From: a virus
Reading direction: 5' to 3' (one strand)
DNA: 24,155 nucleotides
IMG/VR virus record: IMGVR_UViG_3300042905_002186
Coordinates: 1-24,155 of that record
Notes under the pieces: generated by a model
The model's database searches: none
Told to the model about the DNA's origin: nothing
What the model saw: only the letters and a program-made list of their open reading frames with translations
Program-made: the position numbers and the translations under genes
Part shown: one piece after another, positions 6,409 to 12,475 of the stretch
How the letters are laid out: each line of letters starts with the position of its first letter
Position numbering within the stretch: the first letter of the stretch is position 1

Positions 6409-6807
6409 TTAATACCAGCCGTAGCCGGTCTTTGTTTTCTGTTCTTGCCAATGTGACCAGGCTGCGCAGGGGCCGCCGGATCCGTATCGTCGTCCGATGT
6501 ATGCCAGGGCTGCGATCGTCTGGCTCACTCTGGATTCAGGGTGTCGCATTCCTAGATTTTTGTATGTGCCGGCAAGGAGTTGCCCCACTCCCTTTGCAGA
6601 GCTGGTGGGGTTATTGACGGATCTCCACGCGCTCTCCTTGCCGATTAATCGCGTGAAGCATATGTACTGGCGTGGTTCCAGTAACTCTCTGGCGAGCTGC
6701 TTTGGATCGATGTGTTGCATCGGTGTCCTTTGCTCGAGCTGGACTGGCATCGCTGCCGGTGCTGGTGGTGCTGGTGTTAAGGCTGCCGCCGCTAATGTGC
6801 TTGTCAC
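6409..6807 (-). CDS. Exported transglycosylase-like protein
   Basis: A 132-residue protein whose last about 95 residues look like the lysozyme-fold transglycosylase / aggregation-promoting factor group: catalytic-type Glu in GKESAW (E58), then GVGQLL (73-78) and an ALAYIGRRYGS-CAAW-HW ending. It would cut or bind cell-wall peptidoglycan outside the membrane. The start shown is a GTG in a GTGA overlap with the WhiB stop. However, the same frame upstream reads RRFIFIIGISTV and joins to STLAAAALTP, forming a textbook signal peptide; yet no ATG, GTG or TTG exists between that and the in-frame stop. Either a rare start (an ATC two codons before FIFI) is used, or export works otherwise. Its place in the early block, not the lysis cassette, is odd. 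Confidence 0.7.
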   Translation of the reverse strand: MTSTLAAAALTPAPPAPAAMPVQLEQRTPMQHIDPKQLARELLEPRQYICFTRLIGKESAWRSVNNPTSSAKGVGQLLAGTYKNLGMRHPESRVSQTIAALAYIGRRYGSGGPCAAWSHWQEQKTKTGYGWY

Positions 6808-7268
6808 CGTTGAGATTCCAATGATGAAGATAAATCGGCGGATCGAATATTTCTGCTCTGGTTTGATTGGTCTTCTCGCTTTCTCGCCCTGTTTGCTTCA
6901 GTGAAGATCCGGTAAACCTGGGTCACTCTGATGCCTACTTTCCTGGCGATTTCGTCTGTTGAGATTCCTTGATCGCGTAGCTTGATGATGCGCTTCTGGC
7001 GCTCCGTCTTCTGATCGCGCTTCAAGACCTGGCCCCTCTCGGACGGCGTCTTGCCGCCCCAGATGCCATGTGGGATCTCTTCTTTGATGGCGTATGCCAA
7101 GCATTCCTTTCTTTCGATACAACCGCCGCATATTCTGCGAAGGTTTGGGAGGCGCTCTGCCTCTTCTGCTTTCCCTTCCGGGAAGAAATAATCGGGATCT
7201 CCAATTTCGACGCATGCTGCGTTCTCGAAGAGCTGCACGAATGGGAGATGTTGCGTCGTTCTAATCAT
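6804..7268 (-). CDS. WhiB-family iron-sulfur transcription regulator
   Basis: A 154-residue WhiB-like regulator. Four cluster cysteines are present at C19, C47, C50 and C56, followed by HGIWGG (67-72) and the TPSER motif, the G[VI]WGG turn known to contact sigma factor. The C-terminal half adds a helix-turn-helix (about 92-123, IIKLRDQGISTDEIARKVGIRVTQVY in two pieces) and a basic tail; WhiB proteins of similar layout are known in actinophages, where WhiBTM2 represses host whiB2 and blocks superinfection. The role here is inferred from the family. Its start at 7268 overlaps the resolvase gene end. It is the main evidence for an actinobacterial host. Confidence 0.93.
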   Translation of the reverse strand: MIRTTQHLPFVQLFENAACVEIGDPDYFFPEGKAEEAERLPNLRRICGGCIERKECLAYAIKEEIPHGIWGGKTPSERGQVLKRDQKTERQKRIIKLRDQGISTDEIARKVGIRVTQVYRIFTEANRARKREDQSNQSRNIRSADLSSSLESQR

Positions 7269-7611
7269 GGCGCTGTACCCACTGCTCTAAATTCTCAACA
7301 ACCCAGGCCTTCTCAATCCCTGCGTTTCGTCGTTTAATTATGACGTATGCCGGCGGCGTTTGCTCTAGTCCTCTGGCCTTTGCATAGTTCGCAGCTTCTG
7401 TCGTTGCTTCATCCCAGAACGCCGGGAGCGAGATGTTCTTTCGGTTCTTTAATTCCAGAATGTATGTCTTGCCTGCAACGATCGCGACGATGTCGCCTTC
7501 GTCTTTGCTGCCGGCTTTAGTCAATCGTTCCGCGATCGCGCCAACCGAACGCAGCCATCTCATCACATCTGTTTCGAAGAGTGCGCCTTTGCGTCCGTTT
7601 GGGTTTGCCAT
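7261..7611 (-). CDS. Hjc-like Holliday junction resolvase
   Basis: A 116-residue PD-(D/E)XK nuclease. The order GRKGALFE (E13), G-D40 (EGDIVAI) and E53-L-K55 (YILELKN) matches archaeal Hjc / VRR-type resolvases, in which these acidic residues and lysine bind metal. It would resolve four-way junctions made during phage recombination; a general nuclease role is also possible. The stop of this gene overlaps the WhiB start region. It starts at 7611 directly against the preceding stop. This is the second candidate junction nuclease in the window, with the endonuclease VII-like gene. Confidence 0.8.
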   Translation of the reverse strand: MANPNGRKGALFETDVMRWLRSVGAIAERLTKAGSKDEGDIVAIVAGKTYILELKNRKNISLPAFWDEATTEAANYAKARGLEQTPPAYVIIKRRNAGIEKAWVVENLEQWVQRHD

Positions 7612-7950
7612 TTACTTTACGATCTCCAATTTGATCGGCTGTGGTTCTTTCATTGCTCTGCATGTGATTAGGATCTGTTCTGCCAAAGTCAGGGCTTCGT
7701 CCTCACTCATGTTTGCAATGAGTAAAGCTGTGGGATCTAATTTGTCGCGATGTTTGGAATATGTTTCGAAGCCTTCTTCTGTCCTGATATTTTCAATCCT
7801 GCCGTAAACGGCCAAGTCTGCGATGAAGTCCGGGTGTACTTCTTTGCCGGTTTCTTCTATCAAATCAAGGACGGCGTCTTGCTCTTCCAAATAAATCGCT
7901 AAGCGTCCTGCGTTGCCATGTACTGAAAATAAAGGCTCGCGGTATTTCAT
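7612..7950 (-). CDS. Hypothetical protein
   Basis: A 112-residue protein starting MKYREPLFSVHGNAGRLA at 7950, fixed by an ATGA overlap with the small membrane gene before it; reading further upstream gives an arginine-rich shadow. It is acidic, mixed helix and strand, with no recognised motif. The lone position between a membrane protein and the resolvase gives no functional clue. Confidence 0.7.
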   Translation of the reverse strand: MKYREPLFSVHGNAGRLAIYLEEQDAVLDLIEETGKEVHPDFIADLAVYGRIENIRTEEGFETYSKHRDKLDPTALLIANMSEDEALTLAEQILITCRAMKEPQPIKLEIVK

Positions 7951-8105
7951 TTGCGGATCGCCTTTGCGATCTTCTGTTGCTTGCTTTCGTATTGCATCGC
8001 TGCTCGAATATCTTCTTCGAGTGGATCGTTCTGCCATCGCAATAATAACGCGGTAATGATTCCGGTTGCTGCGATTCCTGCTCCGATGATGAGCTGTAGC
8101 TCCAT
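7947..8105 (-). CDS. Small single-TM membrane protein
   Basis: A 52-residue frame beginning MELQLIIGAGIAATG, with one hydrophobic segment (about 5-22) and a charged helical tail ending in KAIRK. The ribosome site CAGGGGGAACC just before the ATG is strong and its stop overlaps the next ATG (ATGA). It is the first gene of the leftward operon, next to the divergent control region. N-out, C-in topology is suggested by the positive tail. Function unknown. Confidence 0.65.
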   Translation of the reverse strand: MELQLIIGAGIAATGIITALLLRWQNDPLEEDIRAAMQYESKQQKIAKAIRK

Positions 8106-8195
8106 CTGGTTCCCCCTGGTGTCTTGGGGCCTTGCGGCCTTGTCGTTGCTAATTGTGGGGGCTGGCTCTCAATTCTCCCTATTCGCCACGCCGTC

Positions 8196-8224
8196 TACTA
8201 TGGATTCCTGGGTTTGCGCCTGGG
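8196..8224 (+). repeat. 29-bp direct repeat, copy 1
   Basis: Identical to copy 2 at 8258-8286. The word starts TACTATGGATTCC and ends GCGCCTGGG, containing GGGTTTG in the middle. Start-to-start distance is 62 bp, about six helix turns. Confidence 0.85.
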
Positions 8225-8257
8225 GTCAAAACTTCACAAAGGATGCCCCACCATTTT

Positions 8258-8286
8258 TACTATGGATTCCTGGGTTTGCGCCTGGG
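8258..8286 (+). repeat. 29-bp direct repeat, copy 2
   Basis: Exact copy of 8196-8224. Upstream, TTCACA (8233-8238) lies 19 bases before the TACTAT that begins the repeat, a possible rightward promoter. The CCTGGGTTTG word recurs once more at its right end (8282-8291). Confidence 0.85.
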
Positions 8287-8295
8287 TTTGCCCTG

Positions 8296-8306
8296 CCTGT
8301 GGATAA
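8296..8306 (-). promoter_or_regulatory. DnaA-box word in interrupted palindrome
   Basis: Read on the minus strand this is TTATCCACAGG, a perfect DnaA box plus GG, the same 11-mer as at 2266-2276. Together with CACAGG at 8311-8316 it forms a CCTGTG-N9-CACAGG palindrome, so it may also be an operator. Confidence 0.45.
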
Positions 8307-8335
8307 AACTCACAGGAATTATGCGTGTTTCTGTA

Positions 8336-8364
8336 TTGCTCTTTGTATGGACAAGCCCTAAGTT
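8336..8364 (+). promoter_or_regulatory. Candidate rightward promoter
   Basis: TTGCTC (8336-8341), 17 bases, then TAAGTT (8359-8364, fitting the TAnnnT pattern), about 50 bases before the first gene of the rightward cassette. The match is weak. Confidence 0.27.
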
Positions 8365-8415
8365 ATGGGTGTGGGCAAGAGAGGAAATTCCTCAAGGCCT
8401 ACGGGGGGTAATAAA

Positions 8416-8712
8416 ATGCTAGTTCTTAATCTCGAAGATGTAATCGTCGAAGCTGCTACCGAGCTTGCGATCTCTGGCGAATGCGATGTTCCTGTTGATA
8501 ATAATTTCGGCGGTTGCGATGTGTTCTTGCCTGGTACTAATTCTGGTTTCTTGAAGGGTTCTTTCCACACCGGTGTTCGTTTCGCTATCGAAGATGGCAC
8601 TGTTCATGTTTATAAGTTTGAAGGCTTCGGTGTTGTTGCTCGCGCTAGTTTCTCCGGAAGTTTCAACACTCTGTCTTCTGTCCTTGTTGTGATTGCGAAG
8701 GAGTGGCTCTAA
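8416..8712 (+). CDS. Hypothetical protein, first of rightward cassette
   Basis: A 98-residue protein starting MLVLNLEDVIVEAATELA after a strong GGGGGGTAATAAA ribosome site; a longer reading from 8365 lacks such a site. It is rich in small, aromatic and beta-forming residues (GGCDVFLPGTNSGF, VHVYKFEGFGVVARASFSG), with no recognised motif. Its TAA overlaps the next ATG (TAATG). First gene of nine small co-oriented genes. Function unknown. Confidence 0.75.
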   Translation: MLVLNLEDVIVEAATELAISGECDVPVDNNFGGCDVFLPGTNSGFLKGSFHTGVRFAIEDGTVHVYKFEGFGVVARASFSGSFNTLSSVLVVIAKEWL

Positions 8713-8981
8713 TGACTTTGAACGATCTTATCGAGCAGCTTCAAGATTTGGTTGATGAATTTCCTGCCCTGGGTGATCGCGATGTCATGATCGCCACTCA
8801 GCCTTCTTATCCTCTTACTGCTGTCATCGATTGCGTTTCGCTTGTTGATTCCGAAGATGCCGACGAAGATGACGAAGATGTAGAAGATGGCCTGGGCGTC
8901 GTGTGGATCGCGACTTCTGAAATTGGTTCGCACTCTTCTGTTTCTCCTTATGCTCCACGAGCTGCATGGGAAGGTCGCTGA
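8712..8981 (+). CDS. Conserved phage-type protein with acidic insert
   Basis: An 89-residue protein starting at the TAATG junction, preceded by AAGGAG. The first half (LIEQLQDLVDEFPALGDRDVMIATQPSYPL) resembles small proteins with a GDRDV-x-QPSYP core that recur in actinophages and actinobacterial plasmids; the function is not known to me. A highly acidic stretch (SEDADEDDEDVEDG) follows, then a beta strand region (GVVWIATSEIGS). The acidic part could mimic DNA, but this is speculation. Confidence 0.73.
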   Translation: MTLNDLIEQLQDLVDEFPALGDRDVMIATQPSYPLTAVIDCVSLVDSEDADEDDEDVEDGLGVVWIATSEIGSHSSVSPYAPRAAWEGR

Positions 8982-8983
8982 TC

Positions 8984-9154
8984 ATGAAAATCTCCAACAC
9001 GAAGGTTGCTGGTCTTCCTGATTGCCAAGCCTGCGATGGTCGCTGGCAGGCGATCTACAAGCGCCAATATCAACATTCAAATGGCGAGCGCTACTGGATG
9101 AATATGTGCGTCTTCTGTCTTCCTAAACATTCCGAATTCGAGGTGAAGTCATGA
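8984..9154 (+). CDS. Small zinc-ribbon protein A
   Basis: A 56-residue protein with two CxxC knuckles, CQAC (14-17) and CVFC (42-45), separated by a 24-residue YKRQYQHSNGERYW loop. This is a classic four-cysteine zinc ribbon. It begins two bases after the preceding stop and its TGA overlaps the next ATG. The next gene encodes a clearly similar protein with the same spacing, suggesting tandem duplication. Possible nucleic-acid or protein binding adaptor. Confidence 0.72.
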   Translation: MKISNTKVAGLPDCQACDGRWQAIYKRQYQHSNGERYWMNMCVFCLPKHSEFEVKS

Positions 9155-9306
9155 GCGATGTTTCGTTCTTTCGTGAATGTGCAATCTGTGGCCGCAGCGC
9201 CACTCTGGTTTATCGCTGGTATCAATACGACAACGGCCAGCAGGAACGTGTTCCGGTCTGCCCTTATTGTGCAGATGTTCATTCTTCTATAGTGAAAGGT
9301 AAATAA
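9151..9306 (+). CDS. Small zinc-ribbon protein B
   Basis: A 51-residue protein starting in an ATGA overlap. Two CxxC knuckles, CAIC (10-13) and CPYC (37-40), flank a YRWYQYDNGQQERV loop that aligns with protein A immediately upstream. The shared spacing and the Y-x(2)-YQ-x(2)-NG core indicate paralogues. Ends one base before the next ATG. Function unknown beyond probable zinc binding. Confidence 0.7.
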   Translation: MSDVSFFRECAICGRSATLVYRWYQYDNGQQERVPVCPYCADVHSSIVKGK

Positions 9307-9477
9307 ATGGGTGCAATGAAAGCAATTTATACCGATGTTTGCGATGCGATGTATACGGCTTCGCATAATCTCCTAGAAGGCGTCGAGTCTGGCGATGCCG
9401 ATCTCATGGAGGCTGTCCTGGTGAATGTCCTGGATTGTCTGCCTTCCTATCTCGAAGCGCTAAGGAGCACGAAGTGA
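9307..9477 (+). CDS. Small helical acidic protein
   Basis: A 56-residue protein (MGAMKAIYTDVCDAMY start) that directly follows the previous stop codon. It is mostly helix with hydrophobic residues spaced for a short helical hairpin (MEAVLVNVLDCLPSYLEAL), and has two cysteines. No family recognised. Its TGA overlaps the next gene's GTG. Confidence 0.6.
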   Translation: MGAMKAIYTDVCDAMYTASHNLLEGVESGDADLMEAVLVNVLDCLPSYLEALRSTK

Positions 9478-9635
9478 AAATGGATCCGAAGTTTGTGCGT
9501 CGTCGTCGCGCAGTGGCGATCGTGATTGGCCTGGCTCTGCTTAGCCTGTTCACGTATGCCACTCGCGATCTCTGCTGGACTGGTTCTGGCTATGGCTCCT
9601 GCTCTGCAATGATCGACGAGGTGATTGCCAAATGA
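9474..9635 (+). CDS. Small single-TM protein
   Basis: A 53-residue protein starting at GTG 9474, six bases after AAGGAG and overlapping the previous stop (GTGA). A basic N-terminus (KFVRRRR) precedes one hydrophobic segment (about 13-29, AVAIVIGLALLSLFTYA), so the N-terminus is cytoplasmic and the C-terminus with two cysteines is outside. A longer reading from 9435 has no ribosome site. Function unknown. Confidence 0.66.
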   Translation: MKMDPKFVRRRRAVAIVIGLALLSLFTYATRDLCWTGSGYGSCSAMIDEVIAK

Positions 9636-9811
9636 AACATGCTGAATTGATGAAAGGTGTGAAGGCTTTGCTTTCAGTGATTGAGTTGCATCAGCCTAAA
9701 TCGTCCGAGTATTTCCCTGTCGATGTGTGCGTTGCTTGCAGTCCTGATATTGATCTCGGGGTTGCCTATCCCTGCCGTACTATCCAGGCGATCGAGAAGG
9801 AGTTGCAATAA
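9632..9811 (+). CDS. Small hypothetical protein
   Basis: A 59-residue protein in an ATGA overlap with the TM gene and a TAATG junction with the next. Sequence begins MKHAELMKGVKALLSV and contains three cysteines (CVAC and a later C). It may bind a metal, but the cysteine spacing is not diagnostic. A longer frame running over the same bases in another phase is a shadow. Confidence 0.6.
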   Translation: MKHAELMKGVKALLSVIELHQPKSSEYFPVDVCVACSPDIDLGVAYPCRTIQAIEKELQ

Positions 9812-9942
9812 TGGCGATCAAGAAGGCGCGTTCTGTCCGGGTGTCGGATTCCCTGTGGGCTGCTGTAAAGGCCAAAGCTGCCGCCGATTCGAAGTCGGTC
9901 AGCGAAGTGATTGTGGATGCTCTGAAAGCCTACGTGCGATGA
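9811..9942 (+). CDS. Ribbon-helix-helix (CopG/Arc-type) DNA-binding protein
   Basis: A 43-residue protein with the short ribbon KARSVRVSD followed by two helices (LWAAVKAKAAADS, SVSEVIVDALKAYV), the exact plan of dimeric MetJ/Arc/CopG repressors. It probably binds DNA as a dimer and could control this cassette or the divergent region, or be an orphan antitoxin; no toxin-like gene neighbours it. AAGGAG lies just before its ATG and its stop overlaps the next ATG (ATGA). Confidence 0.72.
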   Translation: MAIKKARSVRVSDSLWAAVKAKAAADSKSVSEVIVDALKAYVR

Positions 9943-10181
9943 GCTGGTGGAATCTGGCCATCGCCCCTGTTGCTGGAATCCTGGCGCTGGCCTATGGCCG
10001 CCGGATCTGGTTCTGGTTCTCCTTTGGCCTGTTCTTTGGCCTGTGGTCTTTCCTGATCGTGCTGCTGCCAAAGAAAGAGCTGCGCGTTCCTACTCTTCCT
10101 GGTTGGTTCCTTGTTTATTGGGGCAATCGGGTTATTGCGAAGGAGATGCGATCTATCCGGGATCCATCCGATCTCCTTTAG
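9939..10181 (+). CDS. Tryptophan-rich membrane protein
   Basis: An 80-residue protein starting in an ATGA overlap. Two hydrophobic segments are visible (about 4-20, WNLAIAPVAGILALAYG, and 22-43, rich in W and F) followed by a basic, cytoplasmic-looking C-terminus. Last gene of the rightward cassette, ending nine bases before the terminator hairpin. Function unknown; superinfection exclusion is one possibility among many. Confidence 0.65.
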   Translation: MSWWNLAIAPVAGILALAYGRRIWFWFSFGLFFGLWSFLIVLLPKKELRVPTLPGWFLVYWGNRVIAKEMRSIRDPSDLL

Positions 10182-10189
10182 CGAGAAAT

Positions 10190-10223
10190 ACCCCCCACCG
10201 CCGGTTTCCTGGCTGTGGGGGGT
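10190..10223. terminator. Bidirectional rho-independent-type terminator
   Basis: A perfect 9-bp GC-rich stem (ACCCCCCAC at 10190-10198 with GTGGGGGGT at 10215-10223) around a 16-base loop, followed on the plus strand by GTTTTC and on the minus strand by ATTTCT. It sits exactly between convergent genes, so it can end both the rightward cassette and the long leftward late operon. Confidence 0.8.
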
Positions 10224-10227
10224 GTTT

Positions 10228-11091
10228 TCATGCTTTGAGTGCTCTGGCGATTCCTTCTTCCAGGCTGATCTTCGGTTCGTAAATCTGAAACATCTTCGTG
10301 GGGTCGCCTACTCGGTATTCGACTCCGCTTGGTTTGCCTGGGTGCTTCTTTATCGGGGCCAGGTATCCCTGCGCCAACATGATCATCTCTGCGAGCTGGA
10401 TGAATGAAGTCGGTCGCCCGGTGCAAAGGTTCAAGGTTTGGATGTCGTTTGTGATCGCTTCGAAGGTAGCTGCGACGACGTCATCGATGTGAATAAAGTC
10501 GCGCACTTGCTCGCCGGTTCCCCATACTTCGAATGGGTCGAGTTTGGCCTTGCCGCGTGCTATCAAAGATGGGAATGGGTAGTCCATGTCCTGGTCGCTG
10601 CCGTATCCGCTAAATGGGCGCAGGATGTTGACCTTGATTCCTTCTGCTCTGGCGTATCTGGCCAAAGTTTCGCCGGTCAATTTTGCCCATCCGTAGCTCA
10701 AGTCTGGGGTTCGAATGTGGTCGAGATTGATGTCGCCTTCTCGAAGTCGTTGCTGGTAGGCGGCTCTCTGCAAATAGATCGGGTAGGCCGCCGAGCTGCT
10801 GTAATAGACGAGGTGCTTCGGCTTGGTTCTTACCGCCCACTGAAACATGTCGCTGTCGATCGCGAGGTCGCTGGCAACGGCCAAAGGGTTCCCTTCGATC
10901 GTGGCTCTGCCCCCGACGATCGCGGCGAGGTGAATAACGACGTCGTATCTGGTGTCGTCCTTCTTGAAGAAATCCCTGCAATCAATGCCGTTTGCGATGT
11001 CGATGCCGGTGATCTCATGGCCTTTGTCGTCTAGTGCTCTGTGGAAGGCGCGGCCAACGAAGCCGGCATCTCCTGTTATTAGAATCTTCAT
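10228..11091 (-). CDS. NAD-dependent nucleotide-sugar epimerase/dehydratase
   Basis: A 287-residue short-chain extended dehydrogenase. It begins MKILITGDAGFVG, with the Rossmann G7-x2-G10-x2-G13 motif, then D31 for the NAD ribose, SSSAAY (98-103) and the catalytic Y133-x3-K137 (YGWAK). This is the GDP/UDP-sugar epimerase (GalE/GMD-like) family; the exact sugar is not readable. Slightly short compared with about 310 residues usual for the family but complete. The start is fixed by an ATGA overlap with the glycosyltransferase upstream, so both likely make and attach one sugar. It is the last gene of the late operon before the terminator. Confidence 0.9.
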   Translation of the reverse strand: MKILITGDAGFVGRAFHRALDDKGHEITGIDIANGIDCRDFFKKDDTRYDVVIHLAAIVGGRATIEGNPLAVASDLAIDSDMFQWAVRTKPKHLVYYSSSAAYPIYLQRAAYQQRLREGDINLDHIRTPDLSYGWAKLTGETLARYARAEGIKVNILRPFSGYGSDQDMDYPFPSLIARGKAKLDPFEVWGTGEQVRDFIHIDDVVAATFEAITNDIQTLNLCTGRPTSFIQLAEMIMLAQGYLAPIKKHPGKPSGVEYRVGDPTKMFQIYEPKISLEEGIARALKA

Positions 11092-11801
11092 ATGAGCCAT
11101 TCTGCCAGGTATTTGTCGCTTCCTGATTCGGCCTTTGCCATCGTCTGGTCAATGCTGAAAACGAAGCGGTCATCTGCTTCCAAAGCCGCCCCTATGTGGT
11201 GCAAGGTTGCCTTCTTGTCGATCGGGAATGGGCGGCGCTTGCTCTGGCCTTCTGTGTGGGTTTGGTAGCTCTCATCGTGGATCAGGGCGCTGTCCTTAAT
11301 TAATGGCCAAATGTGGGCCGCGAGCCAGTCCTGGTCTTGCGTGTAGTAATTCTGGCCTTCTGGGGGCGTCAAATCGGCCGGGATTGCCCAGGTACGAGCT
11401 GCAAACATGCCGGCGCTGATCTGGTAATTGTGTCCTGTGGGGTGGTCTTTCATAATGTGGAAATCGAGGCCGCTTGCCAGAAACTCTTCGTGTGCGATTC
11501 GTTCCCGGTGCGTCAGCCTGGCGTCTGCGTCGCGGCTGAGAACGACGTCGAATTCCTGGTCTGCCAATGCCTGAAATCTCCAGAGTTTGGCTGTGTGGTC
11601 TTCTGGCCCTGGCTGGTCTACGAGCTGCACGTGGGGGAAGAGCTGAAGGGTTTGCTTGATGAATTCTGGAACGCTCGCCCCGGTGTAGAAGCGCAGGGTA
11701 AATCCTTTGAAGTGCCTGGTCGCCAGAATTGCGTTCTTGATCGCGCCGATCGTGTATCGCTCTTCGCTGCCGTATAAAGAGTAAGCGATGAGCTGCTTCA
11801 T
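11088..11801 (-). CDS. GT-A type glycosyltransferase
   Basis: A 237-residue protein with a GT-A fold look: beta-strand start MKQLIAYSLYG, then the metal and nucleotide-sugar motif SRDADAR (D91, D93) and a later YTQDQDWL segment (D156, D158) typical of acceptor-side acidic residues. Sequence resembles phage-encoded proteins of unknown acceptor. It would move a sugar from an activated donor, plausibly the product of the epimerase with which it is coupled (ATGA both ends). Targets could be virion proteins or the host cell wall; not decidable here. Confidence 0.75.
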   Translation of the reverse strand: MKQLIAYSLYGSEERYTIGAIKNAILATRHFKGFTLRFYTGASVPEFIKQTLQLFPHVQLVDQPGPEDHTAKLWRFQALADQEFDVVLSRDADARLTHRERIAHEEFLASGLDFHIMKDHPTGHNYQISAGMFAARTWAIPADLTPPEGQNYYTQDQDWLAAHIWPLIKDSALIHDESYQTHTEGQSKRRPFPIDKKATLHHIGAALEADDRFVFSIDQTMAKAESGSDKYLAEWLI

Positions 11802-12475
11802 GGCTTTAATTTTCGCCTGAGCAATTCGTAGGCTTCGCTCTGAATGTAGTTCTGGTAAGCGAGCGCGTCGAATGAATAGATTTCGGTCGCGTTGACTTCC
11901 TTGTATCCCTCATCCCATTCCGCTTTGCCTGCAATTGGGTGCATGTGCTCAACGATAACGTGATCGAGATAAGTCAGCGCTCCTAAATCCTGGCCTAGTT
12001 TCTTCCAGAAGTTATCAAGGTATAAATGTTTCATCTTTGGCGGAACCATTCCATCGAGCGCTTTGACGATGTCGCTTGTCATCGCGATCATGGTTGGAAG
12101 TCGTTCCTTCTGTAGCAAGTCGTTGCCGTAGGCCATTGACGGTCGCTTCTGCATCGCCTGGATAAGAAGTGAATCCCATCCGGCTGTGCGTGGGCGGTGG
12201 TCGTCGCCGAGGAAGGCGAAGTATTTATATTCGCCCTTCTTTACGATGGCGCTCGCTGCCTTGTTGATTGGATAGGCCATGCCCCGGGTTTCGTTCTCGA
12301 TCGTCATGCACTTGTCTTTGCCTACTTCGTATTCGTAGGCGTCGTGCTCTGGATCGTTTGCGTCAATGACGAAGATGATGTCTGAATGTGTGGAAAGTTT
12401 GTCGTGCTCTGCCAATAGTTCGACTGCGTTGCGTGGGCGTCCTCTGGTTGGTACGAGGATAATCATTTCATTCAT
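11798..12475 (-). CDS. Family 2-like glycosyltransferase
   Basis: A 225-residue GT-A protein. The opening MIILVPTRGRPRNAVELL is the classic nucleotide-binding strand-loop of family 2 enzymes; FVIDANDPE and FLGDDHRP (DDH at 91-93) provide the acidic metal motif, and VEHMHP contributes a C-terminal histidine as usual for the family. Starts at 12475 (MNEM) or 12466 (MII) are both possible; both lie at the end of the preceding gene. Coupled by ATGA to the second glycosyltransferase. Three sugar genes together suggest one glycan modification. Confidence 0.83.
   Translation of the reverse strand: MNEMIILVPTRGRPRNAVELLAEHDKLSTHSDIIFVIDANDPEHDAYEYEVGKDKCMTIENETRGMAYPINKAASAIVKKGEYKYFAFLGDDHRPRTAGWDSLLIQAMQKRPSMAYGNDLLQKERLPTMIAMTSDIVKALDGMVPPKMKHLYLDNFWKKLGQDLGALTYLDHVIVEHMHPIAGKAEWDEGYKEVNATEIYSFDALAYQNYIQSEAYELLRRKLKP

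Larger units (their letters stand above)
8106..8415. other. Divergent intergenic control region
   Basis: A 310-bp gene-free stretch between the leftward replication operon (first ATG at 8105) and the rightward small-gene cassette (first ATG at 8416). It holds two exact 29-bp direct repeats, a perfect DnaA-box word inside an interrupted palindrome, and a weak candidate promoter for the rightward cassette. Small frames across it use repeated stretches and lack ribosome sites, so I treat it as non-coding. Confidence 0.65.

Noticed and set aside
8196-8286. CRISPR array
   Set aside because: Only two repeat copies, no third unit and no cas genes; the Cas4-like nuclease belongs to phage recombination.
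8365-8415. Longer N-terminus for the first rightward gene
   Set aside because: The ATG at 8416 has a strong GGGGGG ribosome site; the upstream ATG has none and adds an unstructured segment.
9811-10181. Toxin-antitoxin pair (RHH antitoxin with downstream gene)
   Set aside because: The downstream gene encodes a Trp-rich membrane protein without toxin-family motifs, so evidence is insufficient.
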